A stretch of 64,000 nucleotides of DNA from NCBI RefSeq assembly GCF_003340565.1, contig NZ_QPLK01000004.1, positions 124,001 to 188,000 on the forward strand. Direction: 5' to 3'. Source of the DNA: Rhodovulum sp. 12E13. Lineage in GTDB: Bacteria; Pseudomonadota; Alphaproteobacteria; Rhodobacterales; Rhodobacteraceae. The notes below the pieces were generated by a model, which saw nothing but the letters and a program-made list of their open reading frames with translations, ran no database searches and was not told where the DNA came from. Of this stretch, positions 1 to 8,900 are shown one piece after another (the stretch's first letter is position 1; each line of letters begins with the position of its first letter). The translations under genes and the position numbers were made by a program.

Positions 1-1
1 C

Positions 2-838
2 GAGATCCACACGATCACCGGGGTGCAGGGCATCCGCAACGACGGCGGCGAGGACATCGCGTTCCTGCCGTTCTACTCGGATACCGCGTTCACCGCGGCG
101 GGCGAAAGCTGGGCCGCCTATTACACGGTGATGCGGAGGATGCGTCAGCGCAGCGAGAAGGAGCAGCTGCGCGGCCTGCGCACGTCCTACCTTGGCTCCG
201 AGGTCTACCTGACGCTGGTCGACCGCCGGCAGGCGCCGTTTCCGGCGGCGATCGACCAGCTCTCGGTGCAGGCGATGTGCTCCAACCGCGACTTGCCGAT
301 GCTGCTGGCCACCGGCGATGGCGAGACGTTCCAGTTGGCGCAGGGCGGACCGGTGAGGCGGGTGCGCCTGCCCGTTGCGCCCACCCGGCCGCGGCCGACA
401 CTGGCGCAGGGCGACAGGGCGTGGCGGCTGATCAGTCACCTCAGCCTCAACTACCTTTCGATCGCCGAAACCGGCGAGCGCGCGGGCGACGGGCGCGCCG
501 CCGAGGCGCTGCGCGAGCTCGTCAGCCTCTACGCGCCGCTCGGCAACCGGGTGATGGAAAAACAGCTGGAAGGGATCGTGTCGGTCGACAGCCGGCCCAT
601 CGTGCGCCGCATGGCCGACGAGGTGCTCTCGACCGCGGTGCGCGGCATCGAGATCCGGCTGGGGCTCGACGAAAGCTGCTTCGAGGGCACCAGCGTCTAC
701 GTTCTGGGCGCGGTGCTCGAGCGGTTTTTCCGCAAGTATGTCTCGATCAACTCGTTCACCGAGACGGTGCTGACAACCGACAGACGGGGAGAGATTGCAA
801 GGTGGCGACCGGCGACCGGCCTCGGCCGAACGATCTGA
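2..838 (+). CDS. tssF: TssF, type VI secretion baseplate subunit (3' part)
   Basis: TssF (VasA/ImpG family) is a wedge component of the T6SS baseplate, acting in the cytoplasm with TssG, TssE and TssK. The reading frame is open from base 2, so the N-terminal half lies upstream of the window; about 278 codons are present. The C-terminal stretch reading FFRKYVSINSFTETVL is the typical TssF ending, in which the chain closes on a short aromatic and polar signature. The stop lies 37 bases inside the next gene, tssG, an arrangement usual for this pair and suggesting translational coupling. Identification rests on the C-terminal signature and on tssG-tssH following directly. Confidence 0.88.
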   Translation, partial: EIHTITGVQGIRNDGGEDIAFLPFYSDTAFTAAGESWAAYYTVMRRMRQRSEKEQLRGLRTSYLGSEVYLTLVDRRQAPFPAAIDQLSVQAMCSNRDLPMLLATGDGETFQLAQGGPVRRVRLPVAPTRPRPTLAQGDRAWRLISHLSLNYLSIAETGERAGDGRAAEALRELVSLYAPLGNRVMEKQLEGIVSVDSRPIVRRMADEVLSTAVRGIEIRLGLDESCFEGTSVYVLGAVLERFFRKYVSINSFTETVLTTDRRGEIARWRPATGLGRTI

Positions 839-1836
839 GCCTGCACGACAATCTCGTGGCGCGGCCGCTGGAGCATCACCTGTTCCAGGCGCTGCGCATC
901 GTCGAGGCACACCATGCCGACGCGCCGCGCATCGGCGAGGCCCGCCGCCCCCGCGAAGAGAGGGTGCGGCTGGGGCAGGAGGCCGAGCTCGCCTTCCCGC
1001 CCTCGACCATCGCCGCCTACCGGCCGGCCGAGGGGGGGCGGCCGGGAAAGCTCGTCAACCGCTCCTTCGGGTTCTTCGGTCCGAACGGCCCGCTGCCCCT
1101 GCACCTGACCGAATACGCTCGCAACCGGCAGCGCAACGCGCGTGACGGCACCCTCGTCGCCTTCGCCGACATGCTGACCCACCGCTTTCTCGCGCTGTTC
1201 TACCGGGCGTGGCGCGAGGGGCAGCCGGCGGCGAGTCATGACCGCGCCGAGGATAGCCTGGCCGAGAAGGTGTCGGCGCTCGCGGGCTATCGCGGTGCGG
1301 GCTTCGAGGGGCGCGACCGTGTGCCCGCGAACCTGCGCCGCCACTTCGCCGGGCACCTCGCGCTGGGGCCGCGCCCGCCCGAGGGGCTGGTGGCCATCCT
1401 GTCGGACCATTTCGGCGTGCCGGTGACGCTTCAGGAGTTCGTGGGCACCTGGCTCGAGCTCGAGCCGGATGACCGCTGGCAGCTCGGCCGTCCGGCAGGG
1501 CTGGGGCGCACGACCAGCGTGGGCGACCGGGTCTGGTCGCGCAGCGCCAAGTTCCGCCTGCGGATCGGCCCGCTTTCCCGCACGCAATACGAGAGCCTGC
1601 TGCCCGGCGGCGCAGGGATCGCCTGCCTGCACGACATCGTGCGCAGCTACGTGGGCGACGTGCTCGACTACGACGTGAACCTCGTCCTCGCGGGCAGGGA
1701 CGTGCCGCGCGCCGCGCTCGACGGCGAGACGCGCCTTGGCCAGACGAGCTGGTCGCGGGGCCGCGACGACGGCGACGGCCCGCCGCGCCCCGACGCGGCC
1801 GATCTCTTCATCCATCCCGACCGGACAGCGGCCTGA
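802..1836 (+). CDS. tssG: TssG, type VI secretion baseplate subunit
   Basis: TssG (ImpH/VasB family, 344 aa, usual length) binds two TssF copies to make the baseplate wedge. The diagnostic segment GFFGPNGPLPLHLTEYARNR is present near residue 90, followed by the aromatic stretch FLALFYRAWR and a C-terminal half ending in a short Gly/Asp-rich tail. GTG at 802 is chosen because a purine-rich GGGGAGAG lies 8 bases upstream and the protein then begins just before the conserved region. The frame is open much further upstream, but that part overlaps tssF coding and has no homology signature. It overlaps tssF by 37 bases and is followed after 16 bases by tssH. Confidence 0.9.
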   Translation: MATGDRPRPNDLSLHDNLVARPLEHHLFQALRIVEAHHADAPRIGEARRPREERVRLGQEAELAFPPSTIAAYRPAEGGRPGKLVNRSFGFFGPNGPLPLHLTEYARNRQRNARDGTLVAFADMLTHRFLALFYRAWREGQPAASHDRAEDSLAEKVSALAGYRGAGFEGRDRVPANLRRHFAGHLALGPRPPEGLVAILSDHFGVPVTLQEFVGTWLELEPDDRWQLGRPAGLGRTTSVGDRVWSRSAKFRLRIGPLSRTQYESLLPGGAGIACLHDIVRSYVGDVLDYDVNLVLAGRDVPRAALDGETRLGQTSWSRGRDDGDGPPRPDAADLFIHPDRTAA

Positions 1837-1852
1837 AAGGACGAGTGACCCC

Positions 1853-4558
1853 ATGACCGAGATCAGCCGTGTCGCCCTGTTCGGAAAGCTGAACAAGCTG
1901 GGCTACCAGGCCGTCGAGGGCGCGACGGTGTTCTGCAAGATGCGGGGCAATCCCTATGTCGAGCTGCCCCACTGGCTGCACCAGATCCTCAACGGGCAGG
2001 ACAGCGACCTGCACCGCATCGTGGATCACTACGACCTCGATCCGGGCAGGATCGCGGCCGAGCTGACCGCGGCGCTCGACAGGCTGCCGCGGGGGGCGTC
2101 GTCGATCTCCGACCTGTCGGAGCATCTTCTCGACGCGATGGAGCGGGGATGGGTCTGGGGCTCGCTGCTCTATTCCTCGAGCCAGGTGCGCACGGGCCAC
2201 CTGCTGCTGGGCATGCTCAAGACGCCGGCGCTGCGCAACATCCTCTCCGGGCTGTCGCCCGAACTGGCCCGGATCGGCCCCGACGATCTGGCCGACAGCT
2301 TCGCCAGGGCCACGAGCGGCTCGCCCGAGGAAGCGATGGGCGCGCAGGACGGCTCGCGCACCGGCGGCGGGGCGGAACCCGGCGAGGCGTCTTCGGCCAT
2401 GCGGCCCGCGCAGATGGGCACGGGAGAGGCGCTGGCGCAATACTGCACCGACCTGACGGCGCAGGCGCGGGCGGGCGAGATCGACCCCATCGTGGGCCGC
2501 GACGAAGAGATCCGGCAGATCGTCGACGTGCTGCTGCGGCGGCGGCAGAACAACCCGATCCTCACCGGCGAGGCGGGGGTGGGCAAGACGGCGGTGGTCG
2601 AGGGCTTCGCCCTGCGCATCGCGCGGGGCGACGTGCCGCCGAGCCTGAAAGACGTGCGGCTGCTCGCGCTCGATGTCGGCCTCCTGCAGGCGGGCGCCAG
2701 CATGAAGGGCGAGTTCGAGCAGCGGCTGCGGCAGGTGATCGACGAGGTTCAGGCCAGCCCCGAACCCATCGTGATGTTCGTCGACGAGACGCACACCCTG
2801 GTCGGCGCGGGCGGCGCGGCGGGCACCGGCGACGCGGCCAACCTCCTGAAGCCGGCGCTGGCGCGCGGCACCCTGCGCACCATCGGCGCGACGACCTGGG
2901 CGGAATACAAGAAATACATCGAGAAGGACCCGGCCCTGACCCGCCGGTTCCAGGTGGTCCATGTCGACGAGCCCGACATCCCCAAGGCGGTGCTGATGAT
3001 GCGGGGCATCGCCTCGATGCTGGAGACGCACCACCGCGTGCAGGTGCTCGACGAGGCGATCGAGGCCGCCGTGTCGCTGTCTGCCCGCTACATCCCGGCG
3101 CGGCAATTGCCGGACAAGTCGGTGAGCCTGCTCGACACCGCCTGCGCCCGCGTCGCCGTCAGCCAGCACGCGGTGCCGGCCGAGCTTGACGACAGCCGGC
3201 GGCGGCTGGAGGCGCTGGCGACCGAGCTGGAGATCATCGCGCGCGACGAGACGGCGGGCTACGACGTGACGGCGCGGCGCGAGGCCATCGAAGCGGCGCG
3301 CGAGGCCGAGGAGGCCCGCAGGGCCGATCTGACCGCGCGGTGGGAGGGCGAGAAGCGCGTCGTCGACGAGATCCTGGCGCTGCGCGCCAGGCTGCGCGGC
3401 GAGGCGGGCATCGTCGAGGGCTCGGAGATCGGCGTGCCGGGCGAGGACGGCTCGCTGGGCGAGACCGAGCGTGCGGCACTGCTGGAGACGCTGAAGGAGA
3501 AGAACGCAGAGCTGACCGCGCTGCAGGGCGACAGCCCGCTGATCCTGCCGATCGTCGACCGTCAGGCGGTGGCGAGCGTGGTCGGCGACTGGACGGGCAT
3601 CCCCGTCGGCCGGATGGTGAAGGACGAGCTGGAGACGGTGCTCAACCTCGAGCAACGCATGGCGCAGCGCGTGATCGGGCAGGATCACGCGATGAAGATG
3701 ATCGCCAAGCGCATCCAGACCAGCCGCGCCGGCCTCGACAACCCCAACAAGCCCATCGGGGTGTTCATGCTCGCGGGCACGTCCGGCGTCGGCAAGACCG
3801 AGACGGCGCTGGCGCTGGCCGAGGTGCTCTATGGTGGCGAGCAGAACGTCATCACCATCAACATGAGCGAGTACCAGGAGGCGCACACCGTCAGCTCGCT
3901 CAAGGGCGCGCCGCCGGGCTATGTCGGCTACGGCGAGGGCGGCGTGCTGACCGAGGCCGTGCGGCGCAAGCCCTACTCGGTCGTCCTGCTCGACGAGGTG
4001 GAAAAGGCCCACCCCGACGTGCACGAGATCTTCTTCCAGGTCTTCGACAAGGGCCAGATGGAGGACGGCGAGGGCCGGCTGATCGACTTCAAGAACACGC
4101 TGATCCTGCTGACGACCAACGCCGGTACCGAGCTGATCACCGACCTGTGCGCCGACCCCGAACTGATGCCCGAGCCCGAGGGCATCGCCACGGCCCTGCG
4201 CGAGCCGCTGCTCAGGATCTTTCCGCCCGCGCTGCTCGGGCGTCTCGTGGTGATCCCCTATTACCCGCTGAGCCCCGAGATGATCGGCAGGATCACCGTG
4301 CTGCAGCTCGACAGGATCAAGAAGCGCGTGACCGAGACGCACGGCGTGCCCTTCCACTACACCGACGCGGTGGTCGAGGAGATCGTCTCGCGCTGCCAGG
4401 AGCTGGAGAGCGGCGGGCGCATGATCGACGCCATCGTCACCAACACGATGCTGCCCGACATTTCGGCCGAGTTCCTGCGACGGATGATGGAGGGGCGGCA
4501 CGTCGCGAAAGTCGGGATCGACGCGAGGAACGGCGACTTCGTGTATTCCTTCGAATAG
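1853..4558 (+). CDS. tssH: TssH/ClpV, AAA+ ATPase that recycles the T6SS sheath
   Basis: ClpV is a ClpB-like double-ring ATPase that disassembles contracted TssB/TssC sheath in the cytoplasm. The 901-aa product has the whole architecture: an N-terminal double Clp-N repeat (residues about 1-160) starting [14 protein letters not shown], a first AAA module with Walker A GEAGVGKT near residue 240, a middle coiled-coil insertion (about 440-560), and a second AAA module with Walker A GTSGVGKT near residue 642 and Walker [18 protein letters not shown] 1853 is preferred over the longer open frame because it starts exactly at the conserved N-terminus. The gene ends 9 bases before the unrecognised gene at 4568. 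Confidence 0.95.
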   Translation: MTEISRVALFGKLNKLGYQAVEGATVFCKMRGNPYVELPHWLHQILNGQDSDLHRIVDHYDLDPGRIAAELTAALDRLPRGASSISDLSEHLLDAMERGWVWGSLLYSSSQVRTGHLLLGMLKTPALRNILSGLSPELARIGPDDLADSFARATSGSPEEAMGAQDGSRTGGGAEPGEASSAMRPAQMGTGEALAQYCTDLTAQARAGEIDPIVGRDEEIRQIVDVLLRRRQNNPILTGEAGVGKTAVVEGFALRIARGDVPPSLKDVRLLALDVGLLQAGASMKGEFEQRLRQVIDEVQASPEPIVMFVDETHTLVGAGGAAGTGDAANLLKPALARGTLRTIGATTWAEYKKYIEKDPALTRRFQVVHVDEPDIPKAVLMMRGIASMLETHHRVQVLDEAIEAAVSLSARYIPARQLPDKSVSLLDTACARVAVSQHAVPAELDDSRRRLEALATELEIIARDETAGYDVTARREAIEAAREAEEARRADLTARWEGEKRVVDEILALRARLRGEAGIVEGSEIGVPGEDGSLGETERAALLETLKEKNAELTALQGDSPLILPIVDRQAVASVVGDWTGIPVGRMVKDELETVLNLEQRMAQRVIGQDHAMKMIAKRIQTSRAGLDNPNKPIGVFMLAGTSGVGKTETALALAEVLYGGEQNVITINMSEYQEAHTVSSLKGAPPGYVGYGEGGVLTEAVRRKPYSVVLLDEVEKAHPDVHEIFFQVFDKGQMEDGEGRLIDFKNTLILLTTNAGTELITDLCADPELMPEPEGIATALREPLLRIFPPALLGRLVVIPYYPLSPEMIGRITVLQLDRIKKRVTETHGVPFHYTDAVVEEIVSRCQELESGGRMIDAIVTNTMLPDISAEFLRRMMEGRHVAKVGIDARNGDFVYSFE

Positions 4559-4567
4559 GAGACGGCA

Positions 4568-5791
4568 ATGGGAACGACAAAAATTCCTCTTTGCACGGCT
4601 GACATCCGGCGAGAGTTGAAGTCGAAGGTCAAGCTCAAGAACACGGCGCTGCCCAAGGACACCAAGTTCAACCTTTACCTCGAGGTGTCAGACGATCTCG
4701 CCAAGAAGATCGAGCTCGACGCGGTTCTCGCGGGAAAGATCTTCAGGGACGTGTCGAAGATCTACAAGGAGACGGTCGCCGAGCTGGCGAAGCTTGCGAC
4801 CGAGATTGACGACAATTTTCTCAAACCGCCTCTGAAGCCTGCCGACTACCCAAAGAAGGAATGGGCGAAGCGGGCGCCGGACATCTTCACCCAGGCCCAG
4901 GCCGAGATGCTGGTCCAGGCCAAGAAGCATATCCAGAAATGGCAGCAGGTCCGAAAGGACCGCACGAAATACGTGGTCAAGGCCAGCGCGAAGGTGACGG
5001 TCGGCACGCTCGGGGTCGCCACGGCGACGCTGGGCACCGTCGTCTCGAGCGCCGGGGTGGCGACCACCGGCGGCGCGGCCATCCCCGGCCTCGTCGCCGC
5101 GATCTACGTCAACGCCAAGGCCATCGCTCAACTCGGAAAGGTGATCAACCGGCTGCGCCGTGACGTCGACGCAGCCGAGAAAGACCTCAGGAACGACCTC
5201 CGCACGATCTACAGCGCGTACATGAAGAACGGCAAGGCGGCGGTGGTCGGCAAGGAACTGGGCAAGGCGGCGGTCGAACAGTTCGTTGCGGCGACGCTGC
5301 CCAGCATTTCAAGCGCCGAGAACGGCCTTTCGGACTTCAAGGGAAAGCTCGACGGAATCGACATCAAGCTGTCGGAGATGGGAATCAAGCTCAACAAGAT
5401 CCTCGATCAGCAGCTCGAGCTCCAGAAGAAGATCGACGTCAAGAAGAAGAAGCTCCGGCAGGGCAAATACAAGTCGAAGAAGCTGCCCAAGCTCGAGACG
5501 TCCGTCGACAAGCTGGCGGACGAGGTCAACCGGCTTCTGGCCGAGATCCCGGAGGCGGACAGGAAGATCACCAAGGGTCGAAACCGCTACAACACGATAT
5601 ACAAGCCGCAGGTCAAGAACCTGAAGGACAAGAAGCCGGGATGGGTCGACTACGCACAGATGTCGATGAAGCTGGGCGACCTCGCTCTCGGGGCCGGTTT
5701 CACCGATTTCGGAGCGGCCGACAGCATCCTCGTTCTGGTCGACAGCATCGGAACGGAGGTGGACGATGTCCTGGTGGAGCAACTCCTCTAG
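4568..5791 (+). CDS. Unrecognised Lys-rich coiled-coil protein with central hydrophobic hairpin; candidate T6SS effector
   Basis: I do not recognise this 407-aa protein. What can be seen: very high Lys content with KKKKL and KSKKLPK clusters near residues 292-308; a helical N-terminal part (1-140); a Gly/Ala/Val/Thr-rich uninterrupted hydrophobic stretch at about 143-183 that could form a membrane hairpin; then long amphipathic helices (about 185-340) with coiled-coil character. There is no signal peptide. It lies between tssH and vgrG, the usual place for cargo, with GGAG shortly before its ATG. The helical-hydrophobic-helical layout is reminiscent of alpha pore-forming toxins (ClyA/YaxAB style), which is inference only. 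No immunity gene is apparent. Alternative: a structural or adaptor protein. Base composition is visibly less GC-rich than its neighbours, with many AAG codons. Confidence 0.6.
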   Translation: MGTTKIPLCTADIRRELKSKVKLKNTALPKDTKFNLYLEVSDDLAKKIELDAVLAGKIFRDVSKIYKETVAELAKLATEIDDNFLKPPLKPADYPKKEWAKRAPDIFTQAQAEMLVQAKKHIQKWQQVRKDRTKYVVKASAKVTVGTLGVATATLGTVVSSAGVATTGGAAIPGLVAAIYVNAKAIAQLGKVINRLRRDVDAAEKDLRNDLRTIYSAYMKNGKAAVVGKELGKAAVEQFVAATLPSISSAENGLSDFKGKLDGIDIKLSEMGIKLNKILDQQLELQKKIDVKKKKLRQGKYKSKKLPKLETSVDKLADEVNRLLAEIPEADRKITKGRNRYNTIYKPQVKNLKDKKPGWVDYAQMSMKLGDLALGAGFTDFGAADSILVLVDSIGTEVDDVLVEQLL

Positions 5792-5996
5792 GCGGTCGGG
5801 CCCCGCGGCGGCATGGTCGTGGCGGGCCGCTCGACGGGAGTGAAGGATGTGCGGGGCGCGAGGCGACGGCGGCCCGCAGCGAAGACCATGATTTTGACGT
5901 GTGCGACGACGACGACAGGATGGACAACGACCTCGCGGCCCTTCCGGCCGATTTGTGACCGGCAGGGCCCTGTGCCCGCGCGCCGAAGGAGCGACG

Positions 5997-7964
5997 ATGG
6001 AGAAGAGGAGTTCCCTCACCTGGATCACCGGTGACTTCGTCAAGGCCGACGAGGACATCGACCTGCGGCGCGCCGTGGTGCGCGAGGCCCTCGGCCGTCT
6101 GACCGAGGCGACGGTCGAGTTCCTCTGGAAGACCGACGAAGAGCCGCTGTCCACCTTCCTCGGCAAGCGGATGACCCTGCACGTGGCCGGACAGACCGAG
6201 AGCGGCCCAGACCGGCTGTTCACCGGAACGATCGTCTCCGTCGAGACGCTGGGCCTGCGACGGGGCAAGGGGCATTACGTGGCCGAGCTGCGGCCGCGGC
6301 TGTGGATGCTGACCCGCCGCCGCAACAGCCGCGTGTTCCAGGACACGAGTACCCCGCAGATCATCCAGACCATCCTCGAGGAGCACGGGCTTACCCAGAA
6401 GGACATCAGACTTAACGCGCAATACCGGGCTCGTCCCACCTGCGTGCAGTATCAGGAGACCGACTTCGACTTCATCAGCCGGCTGATGGAGCAGGAGGGG
6501 ATCTACTACTACTTCGATCACTCCGAGGCCGAGGGCAAGGACGAGAAGGTCGTCCTTTGCGACGGAAGCGGCTCGCACGGGCCGGTGCCGGTCGAGGCGG
6601 ACCTGCCCTACATGAAGCGCGACGCATCTGCCTCCCTGCGCGGCGACCACATCGCCGAGTGGGCGAAGCTGCAGACGGTGCAATCGACGCGGGTCACGCT
6701 GTCAGACCTCGACTACCGGTTGTCGGACACGATGGTCGAGCGAAGCGAGATCGAGATGGGCGAGCGCGCGCTCGTGCAGAAGGGCGAGATCTTCATGCAT
6801 CCCGGCCGGTTCACCACGCTCGGGCGCGATCATGGGGAGAGCGCGCAGGACAGCGAGTCGGGCAAGGACAGGGCGCGCGTCTGGATGGAGTCTCTCGCCG
6901 CTCGCCACGACGTGCGCCGGGGCGCGGGCACCGTGCGTCATCTCGGCACCGGCTACCGCTTCTTCGTTCACGCCGAGGAGGTCGGCGCCGACGATCTCGA
7001 GCGCGACGAGTTTCTCGTGGTCGACGCGGTGCACTACCTTCAGGAGTCGGCCGGCTACGAAGAGGTGCCGATCCGCCGCGATCTCGTGAGCGAGCGGGTC
7101 CGGCTGCCCGAAGACAACCGTGACGTCTATTCGTCGACGTTCACCGCGATCAAGGTGGCCACGCCGTTCCGCTCGCCGCCCGTCACGCCGTGGCCGCGGA
7201 TCGTCGGCCCCCAGACCGCCACGGTGGTGGGGCAGGGCGACATCCACTCCGATGCGCTCGGCCGCATCCGCGTGCGCTTTCACTGGTCGCGAAAGCCCAA
7301 CGGCGACCCGCTTCCCGCCCAGCCGGATGTCGACGATCACGCCTCGTGCTGGGTGCGCGTGGTCACGCCCTGGGCCGGTCAGGATTACGGCTTCGTGGCG
7401 CTGCCACGGGTGGGGATGGAGGCGGTCATCGCCTTCGAGGATGGCGACCCCGACCGTCCGATCTGCACCGGCATGGTCTATAACGGCACCCGGAAGCAGC
7501 CCTACGATTACGGGACATCCGAGAACTGGACGCAGATCGGCCTGCGCTCGAACTCGTCGCCCGATGGCGGCGGTTTCAACGAACTGATGTTCGACGACAA
7601 GGCCGGGAGCGAACGTGTCTACCTGCAGGCGCAGAAGGATTACGAGGAACTCGTCAAGAACGACGCGACGGTGCAGATCGACAACAATCTCGCGCACACG
7701 GTCAAGCAGGACGAGACGCGCGAGGTGACGAGCGGCAACCTCTCGGTCGACGTGAAGGCGGGAACCGCGACCCTGAAGGCCGCCCAGAAGATCGAGCTCG
7801 TCTGCGGGCAGAGCAAGATCACCATGACCCCGTCGAAGATCGCCATCGAGTCGACCATGATACAGATCAAGGGATCGGCCATGGCCCAGATGAAGGCAGG
7901 CTTTACCGACGTGGTCGGGAACACGACGCTCATCCTCAAGGGCGGGATCACCAAGATCAACTGA
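5997..7964 (+). CDS. vgrG: VgrG (TssI), spike of the T6SS tube
   Basis: VgrG forms the trimeric puncturing spike at the tip of the Hcp tube and carries effectors. The 655-aa product shows the gp27-like base (about 1-380, including SRLMEQEGIYYYFDHSE), the gp5-like OB fold (about 404-480, with GDIHSDALGRIRVRFHW and SCWVRVVTPWAGQDYGF), the acidic turn AFEDGDPDRPICTGMVYNG, and a C-terminal beta-prism of short repeats ending LILKGGITKIN. No extra C-terminal catalytic domain is present, so cargo must bind non-covalently. ATG 5997 is chosen for the GAAGGAG at 5985-5991, 5 bases upstream; the open frame reaches further back without conserved sequence. It is followed by an accessory protein and PAAR. 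Confidence 0.93.
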   Translation: MEKRSSLTWITGDFVKADEDIDLRRAVVREALGRLTEATVEFLWKTDEEPLSTFLGKRMTLHVAGQTESGPDRLFTGTIVSVETLGLRRGKGHYVAELRPRLWMLTRRRNSRVFQDTSTPQIIQTILEEHGLTQKDIRLNAQYRARPTCVQYQETDFDFISRLMEQEGIYYYFDHSEAEGKDEKVVLCDGSGSHGPVPVEADLPYMKRDASASLRGDHIAEWAKLQTVQSTRVTLSDLDYRLSDTMVERSEIEMGERALVQKGEIFMHPGRFTTLGRDHGESAQDSESGKDRARVWMESLAARHDVRRGAGTVRHLGTGYRFFVHAEEVGADDLERDEFLVVDAVHYLQESAGYEEVPIRRDLVSERVRLPEDNRDVYSSTFTAIKVATPFRSPPVTPWPRIVGPQTATVVGQGDIHSDALGRIRVRFHWSRKPNGDPLPAQPDVDDHASCWVRVVTPWAGQDYGFVALPRVGMEAVIAFEDGDPDRPICTGMVYNGTRKQPYDYGTSENWTQIGLRSNSSPDGGGFNELMFDDKAGSERVYLQAQKDYEELVKNDATVQIDNNLAHTVKQDETREVTSGNLSVDVKAGTATLKAAQKIELVCGQSKITMTPSKIAIESTMIQIKGSAMAQMKAGFTDVVGNTTLILKGGITKIN

Positions 7965-7974
7965 TGGCGGCACG

Positions 7975-8583
7975 ATGAGTGGACGGTTCGACAACATGAC
8001 GAAGGCGGCGAAGGAGCCCGCGGCGAAGCTCCTGTCGCTCGCGAACCTCGATCTCGAGTCGCCCGTCGATGCGCCGCCGACCGCTCCGGTCGACGTCGTT
8101 CTCGCCGGATTGGAGCAACGGGGCGCCGTGATCGACCAGCTCAAGCTGATGGCGGTCGCGCTTCCCCCGCGCGAGCGGGTGTGGTGGGCCTGCCTTGCCG
8201 CGCGCGACATGGTCGGCTCCGGCGATGCGCGCATGACGCCCGCGCTGAAGGCCGCCGAGGCGTGGGTGGTGCGGCCGACCGACGAGAATCGCGAGGCGGC
8301 ACGGGCGTCGCTCGACCACGCGAGGGTGGACGACGACACCGTGCTCTGTGCCGAGGCCGTGCTCTATGCCGACGGCACGCTCGGCCCCGGCGACCTCGCC
8401 GAGCACCCCGCACCCGCGGGCGCGTGCGAGGTCCTGGCCTTCGTGATGAACCTCAAGGCGATGGGAGAGCACGAGGGCGACCCGATGGCCTATGGCCGGG
8501 TGCTGGTCGATCGTGCGGTGGACATTGCCCGTGGCGGCAACGGGCGGATCGCGGCGCCCCGCGGCGCGTCGGAGGAGGTGTGA
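7975..8583 (+). CDS. Small VgrG/PAAR-linked accessory protein (DUF6931-like)
   Basis: This 202-aa soluble protein lies 10 bases after vgrG and one base before the PAAR gene, so the three are almost certainly co-translated. It has no signal peptide, membrane segment or catalytic motif that I can see. The central part (residues about 50-105: LPPRERVWWACLAARDMVG and the AAEAWVVRPTDENREAARA stretch) resembles what I remember of DUF6931, a T6SS-linked family of alphaproteobacteria; this assignment is from memory and unchecked. From position, a role as an adaptor or chaperone loading PAAR or cargo on VgrG is a reasonable inference. An immunity or effector function cannot be excluded. Confidence 0.7.
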   Translation: MSGRFDNMTKAAKEPAAKLLSLANLDLESPVDAPPTAPVDVVLAGLEQRGAVIDQLKLMAVALPPRERVWWACLAARDMVGSGDARMTPALKAAEAWVVRPTDENREAARASLDHARVDDDTVLCAEAVLYADGTLGPGDLAEHPAPAGACEVLAFVMNLKAMGEHEGDPMAYGRVLVDRAVDIARGGNGRIAAPRGASEEV

Positions 8584-8584
8584 C

Positions 8585-8893
8585 ATGACGTTTCCCCAGG
8601 CCAGGATCACCGACCTGCACGGCTGCCTCCTGCCCGCGCCGCCCCCCGCTCCGCCGGCTCCGCCGCCGGGCGTGCCGACGCCGATCGCCGCGGGGTTTCC
8701 CACGGTTCTGGTGGGCGGGTTGCCCGCGGCGCGGGTCACCGACATGACGGCGGCCGCGCCGCCCCATCCGATCGTCAAGGGATCGGCCACGGTGCTGATC
8801 GGCAACCTGCCGGCCGCGCGGGTGACGGACACCTGCGCCTGCGGCGGCTTCATCATCCCGCCCTGCATGCCGACCGTGCTGGTGGGGGGCTGA
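8585..8893 (+). CDS. PAAR-domain spike tip protein
   Basis: PAAR proteins sharpen the VgrG spike and often bear or bind effectors. The 102-aa product is a stand-alone PAAR domain: two repeats of the form TVLVGGLPAARVTDM and TVLIGNLPAARVTDT, a His-bearing N-terminal segment (TDLHGCLLPAP) and the C-terminal metal-binding region CACGGFIIPPCMPTVLVGG. A Pro/Ala-rich insertion follows residue 16. There is no N- or C-terminal extension, so it is a simple tip and not a fused toxin. ATG 8585 is one base after the preceding stop. The C-terminal Cys residues replace the more common His/Cys set of metal ligands, which I note but cannot interpret. Confidence 0.88.
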   Translation: MTFPQARITDLHGCLLPAPPPAPPAPPPGVPTPIAAGFPTVLVGGLPAARVTDMTAAAPPHPIVKGSATVLIGNLPAARVTDTCACGGFIIPPCMPTVLVGG

Positions 8894-8900
8894 CGGCGGA

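Noticed and set aside
1808-4501. Nearly 900-codon open frame antisense to tssH
   Set aside because: Arises from codon-position GC bias; the product has no recognisable domain, while the + strand is clearly ClpV. The same holds for long antisense frames over bchH, tssM and crtI.
5813-6034. 73-codon open frame before vgrG as an immunity gene
   Set aside because: No ribosome binding site, Arg/Thr-rich low-complexity product, and it overlaps the vgrG start; it looks like chance in GC-rich DNA.
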